A DNA stretch of 55,352 bases from Streptomyces griseorubiginosus (GTDB lineage Bacteria; Actinomycetota; Actinomycetes; Streptomycetales; Streptomycetaceae), in the NCBI RefSeq assembly GCF_001514195.1, contig NZ_KQ948736.1, positions 477,998 through 533,349 on the forward strand. The letters are read 5' to 3'. The notes under the pieces were generated by a model, which was not told the origin of the DNA, did no database searches, and saw only the letters and a program-made list of their open reading frames with translations. Every line of letters begins with the position of its first letter. The first letter of the stretch is position 1. Both the position numbers and the translations under genes were made by a program. This document shows, in pieces, positions 37,805 to 46,904 of this stretch.

Positions 37805-38917
37805 TCAGCGACGCAGGCCCTGGAGACCGTCGTAGGCGGCCATGACGAGGCCCAACCCCCGGGTGTCCTGGGCGGGTTCGCGCATCTGGTCGGTCGCGTA
37901 CGCCACCACCATGCGGGCGTCCGGGTCGATCATGACGAGCGAGCCGCCCCAGCCGCCCCAGCCGAAGCCGGTGCCGAAGAGCCCGTAGCCGAGGCCGTAC
38001 CGCTGGGTCATGCCGATCACGCGGTCCTCGCCGCTGAACTGCTCCTCCGTGGCCCGCGCGGCACCCGCCGCCGACAGCAGCCGTACGCCCCCGACCGCTC
38101 CGCCGCAGGCGAGCGCGGACTGTACGAGGGCGATGGAGCGGGCGTTGCCGAAGCCGCTCGCGGCCGGGATCTGGGCGCGCCGCCAGGCCACGCTGTTGCC
38201 GTCCCGGACGCGCAGGGCGGTGGCGGAGGCCGGTGTCGCGTCGGGGCCGGGGCTGGCGGCGCCGGCGGTGTAGTCCTCGTCCCGGCCGGGCGGGGGGACG
38301 GTGAGGGCGACGCGGTGGTCGTGGGCGGCGGGGAGGCCGATGTGGAAGTCGGCGCCGAGCGGGCCCGTCACCTCCTCGGCGAGGAACTCCCCGACGGTCC
38401 GTCCGGTGATCCGGCGCAGGACCTCGCCGACCAGGAAGCCCTGGGTGAGCGAGTGGTATCCGGCGGCGGTGCCGGGCTCCCAGAGGAGCGGCTGGGCGGC
38501 GAGCCGGGCGGTGGCGGCCTGCCAGTCGTACAGCTCCTCGACCGGCCCCTCCCAGTGGGGCAGTCCCGCGGTGTGCGAGAGCAAGTGCCGTACGAGCACC
38601 TTCTCCTTGCCCTGGGCGGCGAACTCCGGCCAGTAGCGGGCGACTTGGGCGTCCAGGTCGAGTTGGCCGCGGTCGGCGAGGATCAGTGCGCTCAGGGCCG
38701 TCATCGTCTTGGTCGTGGAGTACACGTTGGTGATCGTGTCCTGGGTCCACGGCACGGTCCGGCCGGCGTCGGCGAAGCCGCCCCACACGTCCACCACGGG
38801 TTCACCGTCCACGAAGACGGCCACCGAGCCACCGACGTCCCCTTCGTCCAGCAGCGCCGCCAGCCCGTTGGGGACGGCGGAGAACAGGTCGTCGTAGGTG
38901 CCCTGGATGTCGGCCAT
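37805..38917 (-). CDS. Serine hydrolase, class C beta-lactamase/esterase fold
   Basis: 370 aa. Nucleophile S67-T-T-K70 in VYSTTKTMTAL, tyrosine motif in TAAGYHSLTQGFL, GWGGWGGSLVMIDP near the C-terminus. No signal peptide. EstB-like esterase is the nearest description; it belongs to a different subgroup from the hydrolase at 16.6 kb. ATG 38917. It is divergent from the FAD oxidoreductase-sigma factor pair, with 161 bp between. Confidence 0.88.
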   Translation of the reverse strand: MADIQGTYDDLFSAVPNGLAALLDEGDVGGSVAVFVDGEPVVDVWGGFADAGRTVPWTQDTITNVYSTTKTMTALSALILADRGQLDLDAQVARYWPEFAAQGKEKVLVRHLLSHTAGLPHWEGPVEELYDWQAATARLAAQPLLWEPGTAAGYHSLTQGFLVGEVLRRITGRTVGEFLAEEVTGPLGADFHIGLPAAHDHRVALTVPPPGRDEDYTAGAASPGPDATPASATALRVRDGNSVAWRRAQIPAASGFGNARSIALVQSALACGGAVGGVRLLSAAGAARATEEQFSGEDRVIGMTQRYGLGYGLFGTGFGWGGWGGSLVMIDPDARMVVAYATDQMREPAQDTRGLGLVMAAYDGLQGLRR

Positions 38918-39078
38918 GCCGGGTATTGAGCGCCTCGCGGACGGTCCGGGTCAAACGAATTAACCGGCTCAGCGCGTGGCGCAGGTCACACGCATCTCGC
39001 CTCACGTTCCGGAGGCCCGCTTGCGTCTGGTGGTCGTCCGCACGGCGGGAACGACCTACACGAAAGCGATGGCAGACC

Positions 39079-40281
39079 ATGAAGACGACGCACTCGGCAG
39101 CGGCCCGGCGGCACGAGGTCCTGGTCCTGGGGGCCGGATATGCCGGGCTCTCCGCCGCGACACAACTCGCCGCACGGAGCAGGAAGCGGGGAGATCTGCG
39201 GGTGACGCTGGTCAACCCGTACGACACCTTCACCGAGCGGCTTCGGCTGCACATGACCGCCACCGGCCAGGAGACGGCGGAGATGAGGATCCCGGAGCTG
39301 CTGGACGGCACCGGTGCCGTGTTCGTCCGCGGCTGGGTCACCGCCGTGGACGCGGAGGCGAGCACCGTCCGGATCGACGACGACCGGGTCCTGCGCTACG
39401 ACACCCTGGTCTACGGCCTGGGCAGCATCGCGGACACCGTCACCGTCCCCGGCGTGGACGAGCACGCCCACACCCTCGACGGCCCGGAGTCCGCCGCGCT
39501 TCTCGCCGACCGGCTGGAACGGCTCGACGGCGGCACGGTCGTGATCGGCGGCAGCGGACTCACCGGTGTCGAGGCCGCCGCGGAGATCGCCGAACGGCAC
39601 CCCCGGCTCCAGGTGGTCCTGCTGGGCCGGCAGGAGCCCGGGGCCACCCTGCACCCCAAGGCCAAGGCCCACGTGGACGCGGCGCTCGCCCGGCTCGGCG
39701 TGCGGGTGCGCGCCGGAGCCGAGGTGACCAAGGTGCTGCCGGACAGCGTCGAACTCGCGGACGGCTCCGGCGTTCCGGCGGACGTGGTGCTGTGGACCAG
39801 CGGCACCCGTGTCCCACCGCTGGCCGCCGCCGCGGGCCTGACCGTCGACGACCGCGGCCGCGTGGTCACCGACGACGCGCTGCGCTCGGTCTCCCACCCG
39901 GACGTCTACGCCGTGGGCGACGCCGCGGCGGTCCGTCAGGGCTACGGCGTGCTGCACGGGACCTGCCAGAGCGGGATGCCCACGGGAGTGCACGCGGCCC
40001 TGTCGATCCTGCGGGTCCTGGCCGGGAAACAGCCCAGGCCGTTCCGGTTCGGCTACTACCACACACCCGTCAGCCTGGGCCGGAACGATGCCGTCGTACA
40101 GTTCACCCGTCCCGACGACAGCCCGCGCCGGATCGTGCTGACCGGCAAGGGCGCCGTGCGGTACAAGGAGATCGTCAGCGCGGCACCGTGGGCCACCTTC
40201 GGCCGTATGAAGAAGATGCCCGCCTCGGGCGCGTTCTGGCCGCACGGCGGCCGCCACACCCGGATCCGGAGCGCCAAGTGA
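39079..40281 (+). CDS. FAD-dependent NADH dehydrogenase (NDH-2-like) oxidoreductase
   Basis: 400 aa, two-dinucleotide-binding flavoprotein. FAD site VLVLGAGYAGLSAATQLA, NAD site TVVIGGSGLTGVEAAAEIAERH, and the closing HPDVYAVGDAAAV. No redox cysteine pair or C-terminal membrane anchor is evident. ATG 39079 is supported by the conserved start; the ribosome site is weak. Its stop overlaps the sigma gene start (GTGA), so it is the typical oxidoreductase partner of an ECF41 sigma factor, whose activity it may influence or be induced by. Confidence 0.85.
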   Translation: MKTTHSAAARRHEVLVLGAGYAGLSAATQLAARSRKRGDLRVTLVNPYDTFTERLRLHMTATGQETAEMRIPELLDGTGAVFVRGWVTAVDAEASTVRIDDDRVLRYDTLVYGLGSIADTVTVPGVDEHAHTLDGPESAALLADRLERLDGGTVVIGGSGLTGVEAAAEIAERHPRLQVVLLGRQEPGATLHPKAKAHVDAALARLGVRVRAGAEVTKVLPDSVELADGSGVPADVVLWTSGTRVPPLAAAAGLTVDDRGRVVTDDALRSVSHPDVYAVGDAAAVRQGYGVLHGTCQSGMPTGVHAALSILRVLAGKQPRPFRFGYYHTPVSLGRNDAVVQFTRPDDSPRRIVLTGKGAVRYKEIVSAAPWATFGRMKKMPASGAFWPHGGRHTRIRSAK

Positions 40282-41195
40282 CCCAGCCGCAGCAGGCCGG
40301 CCCCGACCAGCTCGCCTTCCAGCAGTACCGCACGCTGCTCTTCTCGGTCGCCTACCGTGTCCTCGGCACGGCGGCGGACGCCGAGGACGCGGTCCAGGAG
40401 ACCTGGCTGAAGTGGTCGTCGGCGGATCGTGCCCAGGTCGCCGACCCCAAGGCGTACCTGACGCGGATCGTCACCAACGTGGCCATGGAGCAGCTGCGTT
40501 CGACCCGCCGCCAGCGCGAGACGTACGTCGGGCCATGGCTCCCCGAGCCGATCCTCACCGGTCCGGACACCGCCGACGACGTGGCCACGGCGGACTCGGT
40601 GTCCATGGCCCTGCTCGTCGTCCTGGAGACGCTGACTCCGCTGGAGCGCGCGGTGTTCGTGCTGAAGGAGGTCTTCGCCTTCAGCTACGTCGAGATCGCG
40701 CAGGCGGTGGAACGCTCGGAGGCGGCGGTACGGCAGGCCGCGCTCCGTGCCCGCGCACATGTGCAGGCGCGCCGGCCCCGTTTCGCCGCTGACCGGGCCC
40801 GTCAACGGGACGTCACCGAGCGCTTCTTCGCGGCGACGACCGGCGGTGACATCAACACCCTGATGGAGCTGCTCTCCCCGGACGTGACGCTGTGGACCGA
40901 CGGCGGCGGGAAGGTCCGCCAGGCCCTGAAACCGGTCGTCGGCCTGGAGACGGTGGCCCGTTGGTTCGCCGCGCTCGGCAGCGTGACCTACCAGGGCATC
41001 GAGCCCGGGCAGATGCGGGCGGAGCTGACCTCGGTCAACGGCGGCCCGGGGGTGGTCTTCCGCGGCCCTGACCGGGTGATCGCCACGCTCACCTTCGACT
41101 TCGACGAGCAGGGCCGTATCTCGACGCTCCACAACGTGGCCAACCCCGACAAGCTGCGCGCCGTCACGGAGGGGACCCGGCACGAGCTGTGCTGA
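40278..41195 (+). CDS. ECF41-type RNA polymerase sigma factor (SigJ-like)
   Basis: 305 aa. Sigma-2 region YRTLLFSVAYRVLGTAADAEDAVQETWLKW, the ECF41 linker motif W87-L-P-E-P91, sigma-4 HTH LEVFAFSYVEIAQAVERSEAAVRQ-like segment, then a SnoaL-like C-terminal domain of about 120 residues with DGGGK and the final NPDKLR motif. In this group the C-terminal domain replaces an anti-sigma factor and both stimulates and restrains the sigma factor. GTG 40278. It probably directs its own operon; a weak GGTCACA lies at 38984-38990. Confidence 0.92.
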   Translation: MTQPQQAGPDQLAFQQYRTLLFSVAYRVLGTAADAEDAVQETWLKWSSADRAQVADPKAYLTRIVTNVAMEQLRSTRRQRETYVGPWLPEPILTGPDTADDVATADSVSMALLVVLETLTPLERAVFVLKEVFAFSYVEIAQAVERSEAAVRQAALRARAHVQARRPRFAADRARQRDVTERFFAATTGGDINTLMELLSPDVTLWTDGGGKVRQALKPVVGLETVARWFAALGSVTYQGIEPGQMRAELTSVNGGPGVVFRGPDRVIATLTFDFDEQGRISTLHNVANPDKLRAVTEGTRHELC

Positions 41196-41219
41196 GCGGG
41201 CCGGTCACCGGGACGAGAA

Positions 41220-41248
41220 AAGCGCCGCCCCTGCCGGGGTCGGCGCTT
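41220..41248. terminator. Terminator shared by sigma gene and tRNA-Leu
   Basis: AAGCGCCG (41220-41227) pairs with 41241-41248, with CCCC/GGGG inside. On the minus strand the stem ends in a run of T (CGGCGCTTTTCTC), a good terminator for the tRNA. Confidence 0.88.
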
Positions 41249-41265
41249 CTTGTTGTGCGATGAGC

Positions 41266-41353
41266 TGGTGTCCGAGGGGGGACTTGAACCCCCACGCCCG
41301 ATAAAGGGCACTAGCACCTCAAGCTAGCGCGTCTGCCATTCCGCCACCCGGAC
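41266..41353 (-). tRNA. tRNA-Leu (anticodon GAG), CCA encoded
   Basis: Reading the minus strand, acceptor GTCCGGG pairs with CTCGGAC (one G-U), followed by A and encoded CCA. D-loop GGCGGAATGGCAGACGC, anticodon stem CTAGC/GCTAG with loop TTGAGGT giving GAG, long variable arm with a GCCC/GGGC stem as in class II tRNAs, T-loop GTTCAAG. It decodes CUC, the preferred Leu codon family in Streptomyces. No integrase or attachment remnant is next to it. Confidence 0.96.
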
Positions 41354-41460
41354 CAGGTGTCTGCCGCCTTGACGGGGGTGTTCCCCGCGGCGACATGGAC
41401 AACAATACCAAGCTTTCGGAGTGCCCTTCACCTGCATATCCGTCCGACCAGGAGCTCTGG

Positions 41461-41479
41461 CGACAGTATTCTGTATACT
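41461..41479. promoter_or_regulatory. Oxalate/formate-regulon dyad, site A
   Basis: CGACAG-TATT-CTGTAT (41461-41476), also readable as AGTATTC-T-GTATACT (41465-41479). It includes TATACT (41474-41479), a perfect-looking -10 box, so a bound protein would block the promoter. 37 bp separate the core from the PAS-gene ATG. Site D shares 14 of 16 bases. Confidence 0.65.
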
Positions 41480-41513
41480 ATTGACACTCTCGCGGCCCCG
41501 ACTCGGAGGCGAC

Positions 41514-41939
41514 ATGGAAGATCTGGATTCCGCGGTGGTGCTGGGCATGGCGGCTCAGGCGCCCGACGGCATAGTGATCACCGACAGCGAAGGTCTGATC
41601 CGTTACTGGAACCGGGGTGCGGAGCGCATCTTCGGGTTCCCCGCGGCCGACGTGACGGGGCGAAGTCTGGACGTCATCATCCCGGAGCGGCACCGCAAGC
41701 GGCACCAGGAGGGCTTCGACGCCGCCATGGAGCGCGGGTACAGCAAGTACGGCGACGCGGATCTGCTGAACGTGCCGGCGCTGGCCGCGGACGGCCGCAA
41801 GCTGTCCATCGAGTTCAGCGTGGTCCTGCTCTCCGGGCCCGACGGCAGCAGCTACTGCGGTGCGGTCGTCCGGGACGTGACCGCACGGCGTGAGCGGGAG
41901 CGAGAGCTGATGCGGCGACGGGCCGAGGCGTCGGTCTGA
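41514..41939 (+). CDS. Single PAS-domain protein
   Basis: 141 aa, essentially one PAS domain: QAPDGIVITDSEGLIRYWNR, AERIFGFPAADVTGRSLDVIIP, ERHRKRHQEGFDAAMERG, ALAADGRKLSIEFSVVLL and the C-terminal cap VVRDVTARRERERELMRRR, a short helix. No kinase, cyclase or HTH is attached, so it would signal through a partner. The His in HRKRHQEGF lies where FixL-type PAS domains hold haem, but this is only suggestive; there is no LOV cysteine motif. GGAGG lies 4 bases before ATG 41514. A regulon dyad overlaps its promoter, tying it to the oxalate/formate genes, which it converges on. Confidence 0.83.
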   Translation: MEDLDSAVVLGMAAQAPDGIVITDSEGLIRYWNRGAERIFGFPAADVTGRSLDVIIPERHRKRHQEGFDAAMERGYSKYGDADLLNVPALAADGRKLSIEFSVVLLSGPDGSSYCGAVVRDVTARRERERELMRRRAEASV

Positions 41940-41992
41940 GGACATGGTGAAGGGGCCGTCACGCGGTGGGTGACGGCCCCTTCACCATGTCC
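41940..41992. terminator. Perfect 23-bp bidirectional terminator
   Basis: The arms 41940-41962 and 41970-41992 are fully complementary with a 7-nt loop. They exactly fill the space between the PAS stop (41937-41939) and the frc stop (41993-41995). Confidence 0.95.
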
Positions 41993-43249
41993 TCAGACGA
42001 TGACGCCGCTCTCCTTGAGGCGACCGATCGTCTCCTCGTCGTAGCCCAGCTCGACCAGCACCTCCGAGCTGTGCTCACCCAGCAGCGGGGCGCCGACGAT
42101 CTCCGGCTTGAACCCGGAGAACTTCACGGGGCTGCCGACGGTCAGATACGTGCCGCGGCCCTTCTGCTCGACCTCGACGACCGTGCCGCTCCTGCGCAGG
42201 TCCTCGTCGTAGGCGATCTCCTTCATGCTCATCACGGGGGCGCAGGGCACCTCCCACTCGCGCAGGATGTTCACCGCCTCGTACTTGGTCTTGTCCGCGA
42301 GCCACTTCTCGATCTCCTCGAAGATCTCGAAGATGTGCGACTGGCGGGCGAGCGCGGTGGCGTACTCCGGGTCCTCGGCCCACTCGGGGTGGCCGATCAC
42401 CTCGGCGGTGCGCTTCCAGTTCTGCTCCTGGACGGTGAAGTAGATGTACGCGTTCGGGTCGTCCTCCCAGCCCTTGCACTTGAGGACCCAGCCGGGCTGG
42501 CCGCCGCCGCCCGCGTTGCCGCCGCGCGGCACCACGTCGGTGAACTCGCCGTTGGGGTACTGCGGGTACTCCTCCAGGTGGCCGACCCGCTCCAGGCGCT
42601 GCTGGTCGCGGAGCTTGACTCGGCAGAGGTTGAGGACGGCGTCCTGCATGGAGACGGAGACCTTCTGGCCGCGGCCGGTCTTGCCGCGGTCGATGATCGC
42701 GGTGAGGATGCCGATCGCCAGGTGCATCCCGGTGTTGGTGTCGCCGATGGCGGCGCCGGAGATGGTGGGCGGGCCGTCCCAGAAGCCCGTGGTGGAGGCG
42801 GCGCCGCCCGCGCACTGGGCGACGTTCTCGTAGACCTTGAGGTCGTTCCAGGACGACTGGTCGTTGAAGCCCTTCACCGAGCCGAAGATGAGGCGCGGGT
42901 TGAGCTCCTGGATGCGTTCCCAGGTGAAGCCCATGCGGTCCAGGGCGCCCGGCGCGAAGTTCTCCACCAGGACGTCGGCGTCCTTGATGAGCTTCTCCAG
43001 GACCTCCTTGCCCTCGGCGGTCTTGGTGTTGATGGCGAGGGAACGCTTGTTGCTGTTGAGCATCGTGAAGTAGAGGGCGTCCAGGTCCTCGATGTCCCTG
43101 AGCTGACGGCGCGTCACATCGCCGCCGTTGGGGCGCTCCACCTTCAGGACGTCGGCGCCGAACCAGGCGAGCATCTGCGTGCAGGCGGGACCGGCCTGGA
43201 CCCCGGTGAAGTCGATCACCTTGATTCCGGCGAGCGGCTTTTCACTCAT
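41993..43249 (-). CDS. frc: Formyl-CoA:oxalate CoA-transferase
   Basis: 418 aa, class III CoA-transferase. Start [33 protein letters not shown], and catalytic D170 in [17 protein letters not shown], corresponding to Asp169 of the Oxalobacter enzyme; GGGGQPGW is the glycine loop. It swaps CoA from formyl-CoA to oxalate, giving oxalyl-CoA for the decarboxylase and free formate. ATG 43249 follows AGGAAG. It lies 29 bp after oxc in the same operon. Confidence 0.96.
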   Translation of the reverse strand: MSEKPLAGIKVIDFTGVQAGPACTQMLAWFGADVLKVERPNGGDVTRRQLRDIEDLDALYFTMLNSNKRSLAINTKTAEGKEVLEKLIKDADVLVENFAPGALDRMGFTWERIQELNPRLIFGSVKGFNDQSSWNDLKVYENVAQCAGGAASTTGFWDGPPTISGAAIGDTNTGMHLAIGILTAIIDRGKTGRGQKVSVSMQDAVLNLCRVKLRDQQRLERVGHLEEYPQYPNGEFTDVVPRGGNAGGGGQPGWVLKCKGWEDDPNAYIYFTVQEQNWKRTAEVIGHPEWAEDPEYATALARQSHIFEIFEEIEKWLADKTKYEAVNILREWEVPCAPVMSMKEIAYDEDLRRSGTVVEVEQKGRGTYLTVGSPVKFSGFKPEIVGAPLLGEHSSEVLVELGYDEETIGRLKESGVIV

Positions 43250-43278
43250 GTCTGCTTCCTTTTCGTGAAGGTACGTGG

Positions 43279-45027
43279 TCACTTGGCGGCGGGCGTGATG
43301 TTGCCGACGGTGATGCCCTTGGGGTTGAGGTGGGAGATGTGGCCGCTCTCGGTGCCGGCCGAGGGGTCGATCACGCAGTCGATGAGCGCCGGGCCGCCCA
43401 GGGCGAGGGCCTCGGTGAGGGCGGCGGTGACCTCGGCGGGGGTGGTGGCCCGGTAGCCCTTGCCGCCGAACGACTCGATGAGCAGGTCGTGGCGGGCCGC
43501 CGACATCAGGGTGGTGGGCGAGGGTTCGTCGTCGTACGGGTTGGTGTCGTCGCCGCGGTAGACCCCGCCGTTGTTCATGATCACGGTGACGACGGGCAGC
43601 TTGTAGCGGCAGATCGTCTCGATCTCGATGCCGCTGAACCCGAAGGCGCTGTCGCCCTCGATGGCGACGACCGGTGCACCGCTCTCGACGGCGGCTGCGA
43701 TGGCGTAGCCCATGCCGATGCCCATGACGCCCCAGGTGCCGCTGTCGAGGCGGTGGCGCGGTACGTGCATGTCGATGACGTTGCGGGCGATGTCCAGGGC
43801 GTTGGCGCCCTCGTTGACGATGTACGTCTCCGGGTGCTGATGCACGACGTCCCGTACGGCCTTCAGGGCGCCCATGAACTGCATCGGGTGCGGGTCGGCC
43901 GCCAGACGCTCGGCCATCTTGGCGACGTTCTGCGCCGAGCGTGCCCCGAGTTCCTCGCGCCAGGCCGAAGGGGCCTGGATCTGGCCGGGCTTGGTGCGTT
44001 CGGCGAGCGCGTCGAGCACCGACTCGATGTCGCCGACGAGCGGCGCGGAGATGGGCTGGTTGCTGTCCATCTCCTTGGGGTCGATGTCGATCTGGACGAA
44101 CTTGGCGTCCGGGTTCCAGCCCGTCTGGCCGTGCCCCAGCAGCCAGTTGAGGCGGGCGCCGATCAGCATCACGACGTCGGCCTTCTTCAGCGCGAGCGAG
44201 CGTGCGGTGGCCGCCGACTGCGGGTGGTCATCGGGCAGCAGGCCCTTCGCCATCGACATCGGTACGTAGGGGATGCCGGTGGACTCGACGAACTGCCGTA
44301 CCTTGTCGTCCGCCTGGGCGTACGCGGCGCCCTTGCCCAGGACCACCAGGGGGCGTTCGGCGGACGCGAGGAGCTCGATCGCCCGGTCCACGGCCTCCGG
44401 CGCCGGGAGCTGCCGCGGGGCGGGGTCGACGAGACGGCTCAGGGTCCGGTCCCCCTCGGCCTTGGGCATGATGGCGCCGAGCACCGCGGCGGGGATGTCG
44501 AGATAGACACCGCCGGGGCGCCCGGAGATCGCGGTGCGCAGGGCGCGCGCGATGCCGCGGCCGATGTCCTCCACCCGGCTGACCCGGTAGGCGGCCTTCA
44601 CGAAGGGCTGGGCGGCGGCGAGTTGGTCCATCTCCTCGTAGTCGCCCTGCTTCAGGTCGACGAGGTGGCGCTCGCTGGAGCCGGAGATCTGCACCATGGG
44701 GAAGCAGTTGGTGGTGGCGTTCGCGAGGGCGACCAGGCCGTTGAGGAAGCCCGGGGCCGAGACGGTGAGGGCCACGCCGGGCTTCTTGTTGAGGTAGCCG
44801 GCGATGGCGGCCGCGTGTCCGGCGTTGCTCTCGTGCCGGAAGCCGATGTAGCGGATGCCCTGCGCCTGGGCGAGCCGGGCCAGGTCGGTGATCGGGATGC
44901 CGACGACGCCGTAGATGGTGTCGATGTCGTTGAGCTTGAGCGCGTCGACGACCAGGTGGTACCCGTCGGTGAGCTCGGTCGGAACGTCGGCTGCTGCCGC
45001 GGTCTCCACGGTCGAGGGAGCGGTCAT
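43279..45027 (-). CDS. oxc: Oxalyl-CoA decarboxylase
   Basis: 582 aa, thiamine-diphosphate enzyme: oxalyl-CoA to formyl-CoA plus CO2. The glutamate motif [34 protein letters not shown], and the ThDP/Mg site [18 protein letters not shown] with MNNGGVYRG identify oxc rather than other members of the family. ATG 45027 follows AAGGAGG. It is the first gene of oxc-frc and divergent from the CoA ligase gene, with LysR-like boxes between. Confidence 0.96.
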   Translation of the reverse strand: MTAPSTVETAAAADVPTELTDGYHLVVDALKLNDIDTIYGVVGIPITDLARLAQAQGIRYIGFRHESNAGHAAAIAGYLNKKPGVALTVSAPGFLNGLVALANATTNCFPMVQISGSSERHLVDLKQGDYEEMDQLAAAQPFVKAAYRVSRVEDIGRGIARALRTAISGRPGGVYLDIPAAVLGAIMPKAEGDRTLSRLVDPAPRQLPAPEAVDRAIELLASAERPLVVLGKGAAYAQADDKVRQFVESTGIPYVPMSMAKGLLPDDHPQSAATARSLALKKADVVMLIGARLNWLLGHGQTGWNPDAKFVQIDIDPKEMDSNQPISAPLVGDIESVLDALAERTKPGQIQAPSAWREELGARSAQNVAKMAERLAADPHPMQFMGALKAVRDVVHQHPETYIVNEGANALDIARNVIDMHVPRHRLDSGTWGVMGIGMGYAIAAAVESGAPVVAIEGDSAFGFSGIEIETICRYKLPVVTVIMNNGGVYRGDDTNPYDDEPSPTTLMSAARHDLLIESFGGKGYRATTPAEVTAALTEALALGGPALIDCVIDPSAGTESGHISHLNPKGITVGNITPAAK

Positions 45028-45111
45028 GGTCCGAGGTCCTCCTTGGGCAGGTCCTGCCGGAGCGGCTACTTCTCTCACCATCCGCAGCGCGCTCGCCCGC
45101 GTCCAAGACCC

Positions 45112-45190
45112 ATCGGCGACCAGCCGATAAACGGCGTCTATCGAGGGCTGGTGGGAGGCCTGGCAACTCCCTTGATAGACAGCCGCTATC
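45112..45190. promoter_or_regulatory. Two LysR-type boxes between oxc and CoA-ligase genes
   Basis: GATAAACGGCGTCTATC (45126-45142) and GATAGACAGCCGCTATC (45174-45190) share GATA-N9-TATC, which contains the LysR T-N11-A core, 48 bp centre to centre. A perfect ATCGGC-N5-GCCGAT dyad (45112-45128) overlaps the first. The rest of the 254-bp gap shows no gene. Confidence 0.68.
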
Positions 45191-45281
45191 GGGCGTTCGC
45201 CAGCGGGTATTGGACGCGCTCCGGAGGCCACCGCAGGCTCGCAGAGGATGTTCCGTCGAAGCTGTGCGAGGGGGTGGGGTC

Positions 45282-46865
45282 ATGGCCGTTCCGGCCGCGG
45301 CATCCGTGCGCGACGCGAACCGGTACCGGCCTCCGGAGATCGCGGGTCTCGCCGATCTCCTCGACCGGCAGGTGCGGGAACGCCCCTCGGCGCGCGCCCT
45401 CGTGGTGACCGGTGAGCGCGTGCGGCTGTCGTACCAGACGCTCGCGGCCCTCGCCGACGACGTGGCCGCCCGGCTCGGCGATGCGGGCCTGCGCCCCGGG
45501 GACGCCGTGGGGCTGATCTGCGCCAACACGGCCGAGTTCGTCGTGGGACTGCTCGGCGCGGCGCGGGCCGGACTGGTGACCGCTCCCCTGGACCCCGCCC
45601 TTCCGGAAGCTCAACTCGCCGCTCGGGTGACGGGGTTGGGCGCACGGGCTGTCCTGTTCGACACGGCGGTGTCCGGTGCGCCGGTGGTGCCGGTGCCCGC
45701 GTGGCCGTTGCGGGTCGACGTCTCCGGTGCGGGGACGACGACGGTGGCGCTGGATGCCTCGGCGTGCGGGGAACATCAAGGCACCGCGGCCTCGGCCGAG
45801 TTGTCGGAGCGGGACGCTCTCGTGCTGTTCACCGCCGGGACCACCGCCCGGGCGAAGATGGTCCCGCTGACCCACGCCAACGTGGCCGCCTCCGTCCGGA
45901 ACATCTGCGCCGGCTACGAGTTGGGGCCCGGGGACGCCACGGTCGCGGTGATGCCGTTCTTCCACGGCCACGGACTGTTCGCGGCGCTGCTGTCCTCCCT
46001 GGCCAGCGGGGGCTGTGTGCTGCTGCCGGAGCGGGGACGGTTCTCGGCGGGCACGTTCTGGGACGACATGCGGGCGGCGGGCGCCACCTGGTTCACGGCG
46101 GTGCCGGCGATCCACGAGATCCTGCTGGAGCGCTCGGACCGGGACCACCCGGGTCCGCAGGCACCACCGCTGAAGTTCGTACGGAGCTGCAGCGCGCCCC
46201 TCAACACGGCGACCCAGCGGGCGCTGGAGCGGACCTTCGGGGCGCCGCTGCTGTCCGCGTACGGGATGACCGAGTCCACCCACCAGGCAACCAGTGAACC
46301 GCTGCCGCAGCGGGGAGGCCTCCGGCAGGGGTCGGTGGGCCGGCCGACCGGGGTCGAGGTACGGATCGTGGACGGGAGCGGGCGCCCTTGCCCGGCCGGT
46401 GTCGAAGGCGAGGTGTGGGTGCAGGGGCCCACGGTCGCCCGGGGGTATCTGGACGACGGCGAGGAGTCGGCCCGGACCTTCGTCGGCGGCTGGCTGCGCA
46501 CCGGTGACCTGGGGGCGCTGGACGTTGACGGATATCTGTCGCTGACCGGGCGGATCAAGAACCTCATCAACCGGGGCGGCGAGAAGATCTCGCCCGAACG
46601 GGTCGAGGACATCCTCGCGGGCTGCCCGGGGGTCGCGGAGGCGGCGGTGTTCCCGGTGCCGGACCCGGTGTACGGGCAGCGGGTCGGGGCGGTCGTGGTG
46701 GTACGGGAGGGGGACGGCGCCGGGCGCGAGGAGATCCTCCGGTACTGCCGGGACCATCTGGCCCCCTTCGAGGTCCCGGACCGGCTGGAGGTGGTCGCCG
46801 CGTTGCCGTACACGGCGAAGGGCGGGCTGGACCGGAAGGCGGTTCAGGCGCGGTATGGAGGGTGA
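45282..46865 (+). CDS. Acyl-CoA synthetase, oxalate-CoA ligase-like
   Basis: 527 aa ANL-superfamily ligase. MPFFHGHGLFAALLSSLASG, YGMTESTHQATSEPLPQ and GWLRTGDLGALDVDGYLSLTGRIKNLINRGGEKISP match plant/fungal AAE3/Pcs60 oxalyl-CoA synthetases. Two motifs are degenerate: the phosphate loop reads FTAGTTARAK instead of S-G-T-T-G-x-P-K, and the A10 segment is PYTAKGGLDRK, placing Gly where the catalytic Lys of G-K is expected. Activity may be altered or the Lys shifted by two. ATG 45282. It would prime the cycle by making the first oxalyl-CoA. Confidence 0.85.
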   Translation: MAVPAAASVRDANRYRPPEIAGLADLLDRQVRERPSARALVVTGERVRLSYQTLAALADDVAARLGDAGLRPGDAVGLICANTAEFVVGLLGAARAGLVTAPLDPALPEAQLAARVTGLGARAVLFDTAVSGAPVVPVPAWPLRVDVSGAGTTTVALDASACGEHQGTAASAELSERDALVLFTAGTTARAKMVPLTHANVAASVRNICAGYELGPGDATVAVMPFFHGHGLFAALLSSLASGGCVLLPERGRFSAGTFWDDMRAAGATWFTAVPAIHEILLERSDRDHPGPQAPPLKFVRSCSAPLNTATQRALERTFGAPLLSAYGMTESTHQATSEPLPQRGGLRQGSVGRPTGVEVRIVDGSGRPCPAGVEGEVWVQGPTVARGYLDDGEESARTFVGGWLRTGDLGALDVDGYLSLTGRIKNLINRGGEKISPERVEDILAGCPGVAEAAVFPVPDPVYGQRVGAVVVVREGDGAGREEILRYCRDHLAPFEVPDRLEVVAALPYTAKGGLDRKAVQARYGG

Positions 46866-46904
46866 CGAACCGGGTTGCATGGGTGGGGAGGTGTCGGTCC
46901 CCGT

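Noticed and set aside
41266..41353. tRNA-Leu as an integration site of a genomic island
   Set aside because: No integrase, no repeated tRNA 3' end, and the flanking genes are chromosomal in character.
41481..41486. TTGACA as -35 box for the PAS gene
   Set aside because: A -10 at the right distance would fall on the ribosome site and start codon; TATACT at 41474 is the better -10.
45282..46865. Start at 45210 for the CoA ligase
   Set aside because: The extra 24 residues are Arg-rich, run through presumptive promoter DNA and are not part of the family fold.
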